Below, in pieces: positions 32,441 through 44,000 of a DNA stretch of 64,000 nucleotides. Numbering within the stretch: the stretch's first letter is position 1; every line of letters starts with the position of its first letter. The position numbers were made by a program, and so were the translations under genes. This stretch comes from Meconema thalassinum (taxonomy: Eukaryota > Arthropoda > Insecta > Orthoptera > Tettigoniidae), in the NCBI GenBank assembly GCA_946902985.2, contig OX336397.1, forward strand, positions 190,158,813 through 190,222,812, read 5' to 3'. Below the pieces are notes generated by a model. It saw only the letters and a list, made by a program, of their open reading frames with translations. It searched no databases and was not told the origin of the DNA.

Positions 32441-32658
32441 ACAAAAGAAGCGTACACAGGTACAAGCTTGTAGTTTAACGTGGGTACAAGAATGAACATT
32501 ATCCTGTTTGCTGATAAGCGGAGAGAATGACAACCGCTGGATGTACTCAAGGAAACGGGAAATGAAAACACAGTGTAGAGAAAAGTAAGACAATAGTAAT
32601 GACAAGAGGCAAAGGGATTGTTAACAACATGTAGAGCACTTCAAATATTTAGCATGTG
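32441..32658. other. no gene recognised
   Basis: Short stretch between repeats; nothing recognised. Confidence 0.4.
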
Positions 32659-32753
32659 TTTTTTAGCCTACTTTCGATTTTTGCAAAAAATGAAAGTAGA
32701 CTTATGAGATCACTACAGGGCCAAAAATTGTGTCTGTGTATGTGTGTGTGTGA

Positions 32754-32784
<31 letters not shown>

Positions 32785-33090
32785 AGTGTGTACTCTGAAT
32801 GTCTGTCCCCCCCCTATCAATTCGAACACGGTGAAACCGAATTGAACGAAATTTGGTACAGAGGTAGCACTGGCAAAGGGCACCTCAGTGTCATGTTTTA
32901 TATTGCCGCCATCTTTACCAAAACTTAATGGCGGCCACTCAAATGGTCAAAACGTAATAATGCATTACAACCAAACTAATAATCGGATCTTTACCAAATT
33001 TGGTAACAAAGTTCCTTCATATGAGGCGCGTCTTGTGCCCAAACTACGAGGTCATCAGCCGTACCATTTCAGAATGGCGGTCGTGTGAAT
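32659..33090 (-). repeat. element of ~146-bp units, reverse copy, part 1
   Basis: Starts with the terminal hairpin AGCCTACTTTCGATTTTTGC/AAAATGAAAGTAGAC, then a (GT)n run at about 32740-32792, then GAACGAAATTTGGTACAGAG. ATGGCGGC-type motifs lie at 32928 and 33074, 146 bp apart. It is the reverse of the 14959-16333 arrangement. The copy is cut at 33090 by a TIR transposon and appears to resume at 35370. Confidence 0.65.
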
Positions 33091-35369
33091 GAGGCGTTGA
33101 CAAGGAAAAGGTAGTAAGTGCCAAAAATGAAATTTTTCAGGAGAAGCAAAAAATGATTTGTGATCATTTTGTTATCACTTTATTACACAAAATACTTCTA
33201 AGTTGAAGAAATCCACTGACTTAACATATTAAAAAAATAGTTTTCAGAATTGGGAATAGCATGGTGGTTAAATAATTTGTTTATACCATGTAGACATTGA
33301 GATTTCAACACAATCATTACTACTACTTGAAACTCTTTTTCTTAGGCACAGATATCCCTGTAAAATGCATGATACTTTTTATCCAGGAAGTCCATCATCG
33401 ATAATAAATACTTCTTTTTAGCTTCATTGATGACTATTCTTCTTTCAAGGGGTTGCTTGCAAACTCTGAAGATTGGTGATGGCCTCGAATGACTGATGCC
33501 TTTTGAATATAGCATGTTCCTTCCACATTTCAATTTCATTAAATGACTGTCTTGTTTTAATCACGGGGAAATCTTCTCTTGAAATTCGAATCCAGCTGAC
33601 GGTGCTTATTTTAAGAGCACCCGTACTCAAAAATTTGTCAGATTCAGCAGCAAAGTCAAAAATGTCATCATTTTTCATCATAATTACATTATTGGGCTTG
33701 AAAACTTTAGCACTGCGAATCATTTCAGCTACTTCTTCTGGAACCATTTTCTTACATTGTTTCTTTCTCTTTTCGATGATGTCAAATTCCCTTTCACAGG
33801 GCATGTAGGAGTGTCCGGAAACCAGGAATTTTAATTCAACAGAATCAAAATAGTTTTTTGCAACGACATAAATCATAACCATTAACACCATTCGATTCTT
33901 ATTCTGCCCTACGTAGTTATCACACCATATCTGCAAATTTATTTTGGCAGTGATACAGTATGAAAGAGCTTTAAGCATGCAAGATGCGACCTCGTTCCCA
34001 CCACGCCCGGCAATGCCCTCATGCCACAAGCACATGAAACTTTGCCCTGTGTCACCAAGGTGTAGGCACAAGTTATAATTTGAAAGTTGGCGGGAGTAAA
34101 ACATATTGTAATGTGTTAATGTGGGAGTGAAAAGAACTTGCTGCATATCAACACTCAAAGTAGATGATCTACTTGAGGGCATACGTGACACGTGACATAG
34201 TGTTGTCATAGTTGAGAGCTATTGTAGCCTTTTCTGCTTTACGCAAATGTAGCTCTTATCGGGATATCAGAGAAAACTTTTCTGAGCCATCTGCGCAATT
34301 TGCTTTCATCCGTAATAGGTCACATGTTGAGCAAGTATCAGCCCGTGGGCGATGAAATGATAACTTCTTACGAAACTCTTTATTAAAAATTCTCCGGTAA
34401 AAGCTGTGATCAATGTCTTTATCATGATGCTGTAATTTGAACGCCCTGTACATTCTGTGAATGTTAAGGTCTGGGCTCAGGTAACATTTTGAAGATTTGT
34501 GTCAGGAATAGTGGATTTCCTCCGTAGGAAATGACATGATGTGAGAATTTACGAGTTCTTTATCAGCTTGAGTGTATTTTAACTTGTGAGCATGCGAGTT
34601 AGGGTTTTTCCCTCGTTGGTCTTGGAACACTTTGTCCCCCTTCTTCAACTTTTCTATCAAAGTGTAAACACGTTTGTCTGATAGTCCTAACATGTCTTTA
34701 AACGATCTTCTGCATACCTGCGAATGCCCATTGCCAGAGGGTAAAGAATAGGTTACAGGAACGTGTCTTTTACTTGACGCTGGATCATTGTATTTTCCAT
34801 TCCTCCTTCTCTGAATGTTGACAATGTTAATCAGACCCATGAGATATGTACCTTGCACGTCTGCTGCCTGTCTCCAAAAATCGGTGTGGTGTTTGCTTAT
34901 TTCTTCTTGAGTGAAACGGCGGCACATGTAACGACATTTACATGTTGCCTCGAAAAGTAGAAAATATTGGTTATGTTATGTCTCTTGTTTAATGAGTTTG
35001 CCTGCATACACGTCAACAATAACAGCTATTTTGAAGTGAGGATATATATCTCAAGAAGTGTCACTTAACTAACCATTTTGAAAGGACCAGGTTTTGTAGG
35101 CATGTTGATTTTCACAATAATTTGAGTATCACTTCCACGTAACAAGCGGACACGTGTTTGGCGCGCAAGGCAGTTACTACGTTCTCTGAGCCAAGAGCTC
35201 GTACTTGCCACAAGAGCGGATCTAGCGGGAACAATTTCAAGCTGTTCTAATCACCGAACGACTTCCTACTTTCTCTGCGGTGTTGGCCTTGGTTCTTACT
35301 ACCTTCTTCACGAAAAAAAAACGAAAATTTCATTTTTGGCACTTACTACCTTTCCCTTGTCAACGCCTC
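33091..35369 (-). mobile_element. TIR DNA transposon with ~46-bp inverted repeats
   Basis: GAGGCGTTGACAAGGAAAAG at 33091 and, at the other end, its reverse complement ending 35369 extend to about 46 bp of inverted repeat (through GTAGTAAGTGCCAAAAATGA) with a single mismatch seen. AAT lies on both sides and may be a 3-bp TSD, but that is weak. Inside on the minus strand is a decayed transposase-like gene. Superfamily not assigned. Confidence 0.78.
33445..34927 (-). pseudogene. putative DDE/RNase H-like transposase (DUF7869-like), broken
   Basis: Reading from 34927: an N-terminal block (MCRRFTQEEISKHHTDFW, CRRSFKDMLGLSDKRVYTL, GDKVFQDQRGKNPNSHA, SHIMSFPTEEIHYS) ends at TGA 34502-34504. The same frame continues with CYLSPDLNIHRMYRAFKLQH and a CSTCDLLRMK zinc-knuckle-like motif to 34256. 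A frameshift leads to the last block (34209-33445): SVDMQQVLFTP, WCDNYVGQNKNR and GHSYMPCEREFDIIEKRKKQ. These D, D and E/H landmarks are the pattern I associate with insect proteins annotated with the DUF7869 RNase H-like domain. That naming is from memory. The gene fills most of a TIR element, so a transposase role is inferred. One CGA-to-TGA type stop and one frameshift make it dead. Confidence 0.68.
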
Positions 35370-35607
35370 AATGCAAACTTTATAATCCATAACATGGGAC
35401 CCACCAGTTCCGACTATCGAACCAAGAATCGTTTAATCTGTTTGAAACGACGTGGCCCGATGGAAATTAAAAGTTTATGTTTTAATATTATAGTCTAGAA
35501 GTGATTTTAAAAAGCTGAGTCGTCTCGGTTATATGACAAGATGGCAGCTGATCTCTCGTTCTGACCTATATTTTATTAATTTCAGTATGTTGCATGCAAT
35601 ATAGGCT
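35370..35607 (-). repeat. element of ~146-bp units, reverse copy, part 2
   Basis: CAAGATGGCAGCTG at 35538 is the reverse complement of the unit motif CAGCTGCCATCTTG (62731). ATAGGCT at 35601-35607 could be the inverted terminal AGCCTAT. The distance from the last motif before the transposon is about 189 bp after removing the insertion, not 146, so the fit is imperfect. Confidence 0.45.
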
Positions 35608-35745
35608 AGTGGTAACAAATATATGAACTTTCTATGAAATGAACTCGGTTTAAAATATACTCCAGTAAAGAAAACGTTTAGTCCAAGTCATGATTTGCTA
35701 TAACGTGGTATATGTATTGGTTCCTAACGATCAATTAGAGTGTGC

Positions 35746-35817
35746 ACGATTGGCTGAGCGGTCAGCGCGTTAGTCTTTCATCAGGCTGGCCATGGTTCAA
35801 ATCCTATCAGAGTTGGA
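35746..35817 (+). repeat. tRNA-like sequence, SINE head or tRNA pseudogene
   Basis: CGATTGGCTGAGCGGTCAGC has an A-box and CATGGTTCAAATCC a B-box, spaced as in a tRNA with a variable arm. The acceptor ends do not pair convincingly, and a T-run at 35819 (a Pol III terminator type) follows. I prefer a SINE head or pseudogene to a working tRNA. Confidence 0.5.
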
Positions 35818-35829
35818 CTTTTTTTCTTG

Positions 35830-36775
35830 ATTTTTTTATATTTATTATTTCTTGAGTACTGAGACGTTATAAAATAAAGCATTATATGGTGCATTTTGAA
35901 ATGGAAAATATATATTTAATTAAAACAACATTCACCACCGGAGTGACATCTAAGGGTAATTACTTGAACTATGTAACTAGATGCGAGCTATGCTCTCTAC
36001 CGGCCAGTTAGTGAACCCATGTCTACAGTATAATTGCAAAGGTTATTATTTTTGCCGATAGAGGGTACACATCCCCAAGATAAGGCGCGATTATCACGGC
36101 CAACGAGAATGACTGGCTCTGGTGAGTTTTCGTGACGTCAGCAATGTAGTTCTGTTGCACCACTGCCTGGTCTTCGTTTTACTGCCGGTGTGGTACCTAG
36201 TCATCTTGTCTACATCATTGAACCTGTATAAACGTTGTTATTCATATATCACTTGTCTTCATAGAAGGTATTGATACAAGTCGTTAGTCGGTGGGTAGTG
36301 TATTCCGCAGATCTGTTCTATAAACGAATTAATTTATGTTCCGCCCCTTGAAACAACAATAAGTTAATGATATCTATACTGTGCTGCAAGATTCTTTGAT
36401 CTAATTATACTAATGTGCACATAATTTAACTCACAACGAAGGTCACAGAATCTACAACTCGACTTACTGTAGCCTGTTCTTTGGAGCTATTAAAGACACA
36501 ACGAACCCTTGAATCCTAGTTCGAGTAACTTCAATAGGCGTAGTTTTGCAAACCTATACAGTATAATTTATCGTGTTTGAAAACACACGGAACATCTAAA
36601 CTGCGTCCATTTTATGAAGATTGATATAAAATATTGCATTTCTGCTGCTTATGAAGTGCTCTCGACTTAAAAGTACAAGCATCACCGGTACATTGCCTAC
36701 GTCACAGAAGGGTTTGGTTTACGCGCCATGGCCTGTCTTTCTCGTTAGCCGTGCGTGATTACAAATTAGCTGTGT
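35830..36775. other. no gene recognised
   Basis: Nearly 950 bp without a recognisable domain, repeat family or long frame. Confidence 0.45.
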
Positions 36776-36787
36776 AATAGTTATATT

Positions 36788-37118
36788 GAGAGCCTCCGTG
36801 GCTTAGGCGGCAGCACGCCAGTCTCTCACCGCTGGGTCCGTGGTTCAAATCCCGGTCACTCCATGTGAGATTTGTGCTGGACAAAGCGGAGGCAGACAGG
36901 TTTTTCTCCGGGTACTCCGGTTTTCCCTGTCACAATTTCATTCCAGCAACACTCTCCACTATCATTTCATTTCATCTGTCATTCATTTAATCATTGCCCC
37001 AGAGGAGTGCGTCAGGCCTCGGCAGCCGGCACAGTTCTTATCCTCGCCGCTAGATGGGGGTTTCATTCATTCCATTCCTGACCCGGTCGGAGACTGGATG
37101 CAGGCTGTGGATTTTTTC
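36788..37118 (+). repeat. SINE family 4 with 12-bp TSD
   Basis: A 331-bp tRNA-derived SINE: head GCCTCCGTGGCTTAGGCGGC (A-box) and CCGTGGTTCAAATCCCGGTC (B-box), body with CAGGTTTTTCTCCGGGTACT and GGAGTGCGTCAGGC, T-rich end. AATAGTTATATT at 36776-36787 and 37119-37130 is an exact TSD. Confidence 0.9.
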
Positions 37119-37410
37119 AATAGTTATATTAAATATATTTCTCCCAGTGATACGTTTAGAGCAACGAAGTTTAAATTATTGTAAGTAGTCGGTGTTAATA
37201 AACTGAATAACTACGTTGTTTGGAGTGTTAACTGATGAAATTGCAAAATGCTGGGGAAAATTATTTGAACGCCACTCCTCAAATCCAGTGTGCCAATTTG
37301 CACTTCGAATTGGAAGAAATTAGGAGATGATAAAGACAAAGAGTTATAACTATACCCATACATTTAGGAGAAAGTAGGCTATATGTTCTTTCCTGAACAT
37401 CTTGTTTAAA

Positions 37411-37722
37411 TATCGTATGGCTTGATCCTTGGAGCGCTATGAAAGTCAAGGAGGTTAGATATATAAACTCCTTGACACTATAGCGCTTTCTAGTAGAGAA
37501 ATGAGGAACTTTTAGTTGGCGGAAAATCCCGAGATTAATTTTGCCATTATGAACACGGCCAAATGAATTCAAATGGGTTCTTTAACATGCCAACAACGTA
37601 TAACCTAACATGCGTTTCTTGAATTTTGTCATCTTTCAAAAATCACTTACCACGGCCAGGAGCGAACATGCCAGCTTGGGGTTGGTAGTCCGACACGATA
37701 ACCACTCACCCACCGTGGCAAG
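37411..37722 (-). repeat. SINE family 1, internally shortened
   Basis: Reverse complement of the family: right end ACCCACCGTGGCAAG is the head start and TATCGTATGGC the 3' end. The segment with TTATTTGACACCCAGAG near the 3' end of other copies is missing here, so this is a deletion variant. Confidence 0.82.
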
Positions 37723-37734
37723 AATTTAGGAAGT

Positions 37735-38010
37735 AAATTGATGGAAAATGCAAGATTGGATATGGAGATCAACAAGAGTGGGGGTGTTTTCTATCATCAG
37801 GTCGGAGTTTAATTTGGAATATAGAAAACCACTGAAGTGTACAAGAGCTATTACCTCACAAGAATGACGTATGGAACAGAAACTTGGCAGCCGAAATGAA
37901 ATTCCTGAGGAGTATGATGGTACAGAAGACTAGGAGAGAGAGAGTGGGTGAATGTACAGAAGACTAGGAGAGAGAGAGAGAGTGAATGTACAAAAGCTGG
38001 AGCAGAACAG
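37735..38010 (+). pseudogene. LINE fragment next to the satellite
   Basis: Broken translation gives GKLMENARLDMEINKSGG, FYHQVGV, VYKSYYLTRMTYGTETWQPK and, after a shift, AEMKFLRSMM. These are the post-RT landmarks of the LINE group at 9563. The 3' part has a GAGAGA-rich duplication of about 38 bp (37922-37990) and is cut by the start of the satellite. Confidence 0.65.
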
Positions 38011-38011
38011 A

Positions 38012-41000
38012 CCGCCGATGAGCCTAGCTTGGTGTCCTAGGCGAAACCCCACACAAGACACGGCACAAACCTAGAAGAATTGCTGAGTTTTAATTCACCG
38101 GCCGTGAAAGCCAATATACCATCTTTTTGGAAGCCTTCATAGGGAGGATAAGGCTGCTTGAGCTTTTAGTTCTCGTAGTCAAGTGGTGCAGTTGCACCTT
38201 ATATAAAGAGAGGTGGCGCGCAGTTCGTCACTCCTGTGGGGGTCCGGGCGGGGACACCAAGAGCCCGCCGATGAGCCTAGCTTGGTGTCCTAGGCGAAAC
38301 CCCACACAAGACACGGCACAAATATAGAAGAATTGCTGAGTTTTAATTCACCGGCCGTGAAAGCCAATATACCATCTTTTTGGAAGCCTTCATAGGGAGG
38401 TTAAGGCTGCTTGAGTTTTTGTTCTCGTAGTCAAGTGGTGCAGTTGCACCTTATATAAAGGGACGTGGCGCGCAGTTCGTCACTCCTGTGGGGGTCCGGG
38501 CGGGGACACCAAGAGCCCGCCGATGAGCCTAGCCTGGTGTCCTAGGCGAAACCCCACACAAGACACGGCACAAACCTAGAAGAATTGCTGAGTTTCAATT
38601 CACCGGCTGTGAAAGCCAATATACCATCTTTTTGGAAGCCTTCATAGGGAGGTTAAGGCTGCTTGAGCTTTTAGTTCTCGTAGTCAAGTGGTGCAGTTGC
38701 ACCTTATATAAAGGGAGGTGGCGCGCAGTTCGTCACTCCTGTGGGGGTCCGGGCGGGGACACCAAGAGCCCGCCGATGAGCCTAGCTTGGTGTCCTAGGC
38801 GAAACCCCACACAAGACACGGCACAAACCTAGAAGAATTGCTGAGTTTTAATTCACCGGCCGTGAAAGCCAATATACCATCTTTTTGGAAGCCTTCATAG
38901 GGAGGTTAAGGCTGCTTGAGCTTTTAGTTCTCGTAGTCAAGTGGTGCAGTTGCACCTTATATAAAAAGGAGGTGGCGCGCAGTTCGTCACTCCTGTGGGG
39001 GTCCGGGCGGGGACACCAAGAGCCCGCCGATGAGCCTAGCTTGGTGTCCTAGGCGAAACCCCACACAAGACACGGCACAAACCTAGAAGAATTGCTGAGT
39101 TTTAATTCACCGGCCGTGAAAGCCAATATACCATCTTTTTGGAAGCCTTCATAGGGAGGTTAAGGCTGCTTGAGCTATTAGTTCTCGTAGTCAAGTGGTG
39201 CAGTTGCACCTTATATAAAGGGACGTGGCGCGCAGTTCGTCACTCCTGTGGGGGTCCGGTCGGGGACACCAAAAGCCCGCCGATGAGCCTAGCTTGGTGT
39301 CCTAGGCGAAACCCCACACAAGACACGGCACAAACCTAGAAGAATTGCTGAGTTTTAATTCACCGGCTGTGAAAGCCAATATACCATCTTTTTGGAAGCC
39401 TTCATAGGGAGGTTAAGGCTGCTTGAGCTTTTAGTTCTCGTAGTCAAGTGGTGCAGTTGCACCTTATATAAAGGGAGGTGGCGCGCAGTTCGTCACTCCT
39501 GTGGGGGTCCGGGCGGGGACACCAAGAGCCCGCCGATGAGCCTAGCTTGGTGTCCTAGGCGAAACCCCTCACAAGACACGACACAAACCTAGAAGAATTG
39601 CTGAGTTTTAATTCACCGGCCGTGAAAGCCAATATACCATCTTTTTGGAAGCCTTCATAGGGAGGTTAAGGCTGCTTGAGCTTTTAGTTCTCGTAGTCAA
39701 GTGGTGCAGTTGCACCTTATATAAAGGGAGGTGGCGCGCATTTCGTCACTCCTGTGGGGGTCCGGGCGGGGACACCAAGAGCCCACCGATGAGCCTAGCT
39801 TGGTGTCCTAGGCGAAACCCCACACATGACACGGCACAAACCTAGAAGAATTGCTGAGTTTTAATTCACCGGCCGTGAAAGCCAATATACCATCTTTTTG
39901 GAAGCCTTCATAGGGACGTTAAGGCTGCTTGAGCTCTTAGTTCTCGTAGTCAAGTGGTGCAGTTGCACCTTATATAAAGGGAGGTAGTGCGCAGTTCGTC
40001 ACTCCTGTGGGGGTCCGGGCGGGGACACCAAGAGCCCGCCGATGAGCCTAGCTTGGTGTCCTAGGCGAAACCCCACACAAGACACGGCACAAACCTAGAA
40101 GAATTGCTGAGTTTTAATTCACCGGCCGTGAAAGCCATTATACCATCTTTTTGGAAGCCTTCATAGGGAGGTTAAGGCTGCTTGAGCTTTTAGTTCTCGT
40201 AGTCAAGTGGTGCAGTTGCACCTTATATAAAGGGAGGTGGCGCGCAGTTCGTCACTCCTGTGGGGGTCCGGGCGGGGACACCAAGAGCCCGCCGATGAGC
40301 CTAGCTTGGTGTCCTAGGCGAAACCCCACACAAGACACGGCACAAACCTAGAAGAATTGCTGAGTTTTAATTCACCGGCCGTGAAAGCCAATATACCATC
40401 TTTTTGGAAGCCTTCATAGGGAGGTTAAGGCTGCTTGAGCTTTTAGTTCTCGTAGTCAAGTGGTGCAATTGCACCTTATATAAAGGGAGGTGGTGCGCAG
40501 TTCGTCACTCCTGCGGGGTCCGGGCGGGGACACCAAGAGCCCGCCGATGAGCCTAGCTTGGTGTCCTAGGCGAAACCCCACACAAGACACGGCACAAACC
40601 TAGAAGAATTGCTGAGTTTTAATTCACCGGCCGTGAAAGCCAATATACCATCTTTTTGGAAGCCTTCATAGGGAGGTTAAGGCTGCTTGAGCTTTTAGTT
40701 CTCGTGGTCAAGTGGTGCAGTTGCACCTTATATAAAGGGACGTGGCGCGCAGTTCGTCACTCCTGTGGGGGTCCGGGCGGGGACACCAAGAGCCCGCCGA
40801 TGAGCCTAGCTTGGTGTCCTAGGCGAAACCCCACACAAGACACGGCACAAACCTAGAAGAATTGCTGAGTTTTAATTCACCGGCTGTGAAAGCCAATATA
40901 CCATCTTTTTGGAAGCCTTCATAGGGAGGTTAAGGCTGCTTGAGCTTTTAGTTCTCGTAGTCAAGTGGTGCAGTTGCACCTTAGATAAAGGGAGGTGGCG

Positions 41001-44000
41001 CGCAGTTCGTCACTCCTGTGGGGGTCCGGGCGGGGACACCAAGAGCCCGCCGATGAGCCTAGCTTGGTGTCCTAGGCGAAACCCCACACAAGACACGGCA
41101 CAAACCTAGAAGAATTGCTGAGTTTTAATTCACCGGCCGTGAAAGCCAATATACCATCATTTGGAAGCCTTCATAGGGGGGTTAAGGCTGCTTGAGCTTT
41201 TAGTTCTCGTAGTCAAGTGGTGCAGTTGCACCTTATATAAAGGGAGGTGGCGCGCAGTTCGTCACTCCTGTGGGGGTCCGGGCGGGGCACCAAGAGCCCG
41301 CCGATGAGCCTAGCTTGGTGTCCTAGGCGAAACCCCACACAAGACACGGCACAAACCTAGAAGAATTGCTGAGTTTTAATTCACCGGCCGTGAAAGCCAA
41401 TATACCATCTTTTTGGAAGCCTTCATAGGGAGGTTAAGGCTGCTTGAGCTTTTAGTTCTCGTAGTCAAGTGGTGCAGTTGCACCTTATATAAAGGGACGT
41501 GGCGCGCAGTTCGTCATTTTTGTGGGGGTCCGGGCGGGGACACCAAGAGCCCGCCGATGAGCCTAGCTTGGTGTCCTAGGCGAAACCCCACACAAGACAC
41601 GGCACAAACCTAGAAGAATTGCTGAGTTTTAATTCACCGGCCGTGAAAGCCATTATACCATCTTTTTGGAAGCCTTCATAGGGAGGTTAAGGCTGCTTGA
41701 GCTTTTAGTTCTCGTAGTCAAGTGGTGCAGTTGCACCTTATATAAAGGGAGGTGGCGCGCAGTTCGTCACTCCTGTGGGGGTCCGGGCGGGGACACCAAG
41801 AGACCGCCGATGAGCCAAGCTTGGTGTCCTAGGCGAAACCCCACACAAGACACGGCACAAACCTAGAAGAATTGCTGAGTTTTAATTCACCGGCCGTGAA
41901 AGCCAATATACCATCTTTTTGGAAGCCTTCATAGGGAGGTTAAGGCTGCTTGAGCTTTTAGTTCTCGTAATCAAGTGGTGCAATTGCACCTTATATAAAG
42001 GGAGGTGGTGCGCAGTTCGTCACTCCTGTGGGGGTCCGGGCGGGGACACCAAGAGCCCGCCGATGAGCCTAGCTTGGTGTCCTAGGCGAAACCCCACACA
42101 AGACACGGCACAAACCTAGAAGAATTGCTGAGTTTTAAATCACCGGCCGTGAAAGCCAATATACCATCTTTTTGGAAGCCTTCATAGGGAGGTTAAGGCT
42201 GCTTGAGCTTTTAGTTCTCGTGGTCAAGTGGTGCAGTTGCACCTCACATAAAGGGACGTGGCGCGCAGTTCGTCACTCCTGTGGGGGTCCGGGCGGGGAC
42301 ACCAAGAGCCCGCCGATGAGCCTAGCTTGGTGTCCTAGGCGAAACCCCACACAAGACACGGCACAAACCTAGAAGAATTGCTGAGTTTTAATTCACCGGC
42401 TGTGAAAGCCAATATACCATCTTTTTGGAAGCCTTCATAGGGAGGTTAAGGCTGCTTGAGCTTTTAGTTCTCGTAGTCAAGTGGTGCAGTTGCACCTTAG
42501 ATAAAGGGAGGTGGCGCGCAGTTCGTCACTCCTGTGGGGGTCCGGGCGGGGACACCAAGAGCCCGCCGATGAGCCTAGCTTGGTGTCCTAGGCGAAACCC
42601 CACACAAGACACGGCACAAACCTAGAAGAATTGCTGAGTTTTAATTCACCGGCCGTGAAAGCCAATATACCATCATTTGGAAGCCTTCATAGGGAGGTTA
42701 AGGCTGCTTGAGCTTTTAGTTCTCGTAGTCAAGTGGTGCAGTTGCACCTTATATAAAGGGAGGTGGCGCGCAGTTCGTCACTCCTGTGGGGGTCCGGGCG
42801 GGGACACCAAGAGACCGCCGATGAGCCTAGCTTGGTGTCCTAGGCGAAACCCCACACAAGACACGGCACAAACCTAGAAGAATTGCTGAGTTTTAATTCA
42901 CCGGCCGTGAAAGCCAATATACCATCTTTTTGGAAGCCTTCATAGGGAGGTTAAGGCTGCTTGTGCTTTTAGTTCTCGTGGTCAAGTGGTGCAGTTGCAC
43001 CTTATATAAAGGGACGTGGCGCGCAGTTCGTCACTCCTGTGGGGCTCCGGGCGGGGACACCAAGAGCCCGCCGATGAGCCTAGCTTGGTGTCCTAGGCGA
43101 AACCCCACACAAGACACGGCACAAACCTAGAAGAATTGCTGAGTTTTAATTCACCGGCTGTGAAAGCCAATATACCATCTTTTTGGAAGCCTTCATAGGG
43201 AGGTTAAGGCTGCTTCAGCTTTTAGTTCTCGTAGTCAAGTGGTGCAGTTGCACCTTAGATAAAGGGAGGTGGCGCGCAGTTCGTCACTCCTGTGGGGGTC
43301 CGGGCGGGGACACCAAGAGCCCGCCGATGAGCCTAGCTTGGTGTCCTAGGCGAAACCCCACACAAGACACGGCACAAACCTAGAAGAATTGCTGAGTTTT
43401 AATTCACCGGCCGTGAAAGCCAATATACCATCATTTGGAAGCCTTCATAGGGAGGTTAAGGCTGCTTGAGCTTTTAGTTCTCGTAGTCAAGTGGTGCAGT
43501 TGCACCTTATATAAAGGGAGGTGGCGCGCAGTTCGTCACTCCTGTGGGGGTCCGGGCGGGGACACCAAGAGCCCGCCGATGAGCCTAGCTTGGTGTCCTA
43601 GGCGAAACCCCACACAAGACACGGCACAAACCTAAAAGAATTGCTGAGTTTTAATTCACCGGCCGTGAAAGCCAATATACCATCTTTTTGGAAGCCTTCA
43701 TAGGGAGGTTAAGGCTGCTTGAGCTTTTAGTTCTCGTAGTCAAGTGGTGCAGTTGCACCTTATTAAAAGGGAGGTGGCGCGCAGTTCGTCACTCCTGTGG
43801 GGGTCCGGGCGGGGACACCAAGAGCCCGCCGATGAGCCTAGCTTGGTGTCCTAGGCGAAACCCCACACAAGACACGGCACAAACCTAGAAGAATTGCTGA
43901 GTTTTAATTCACCGGCCGTGAAAGCCAATATACCATCTTTTTGGAAGCCTTCATAGGGAGGTTAAGGCTGCTTGAGCTTTTAGTTCTCGTAGTCAAGTGG

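Noticed and set aside
31965..32465. 166-codon minus-strand frame
   Set aside because: Lies in R740. The related copy at 11219 has different frame breaks, and composition is P/S/L-rich as expected from CT-rich DNA.
32656..32928. 90-codon frame with a C/V-rich run
   Set aside because: It crosses a (GT)n microsatellite in a non-coding repeat.
35746..35817. Functional tRNA gene
   Set aside because: A and B boxes are present but acceptor and anticodon stems do not pair well; SINE head or pseudogene is likelier.
38701..38740. Proof that the array is rDNA spacer
   Set aside because: The TATATA motif alone is not enough; no 18S, 28S or ETS-like sequence is recognisable on either side.
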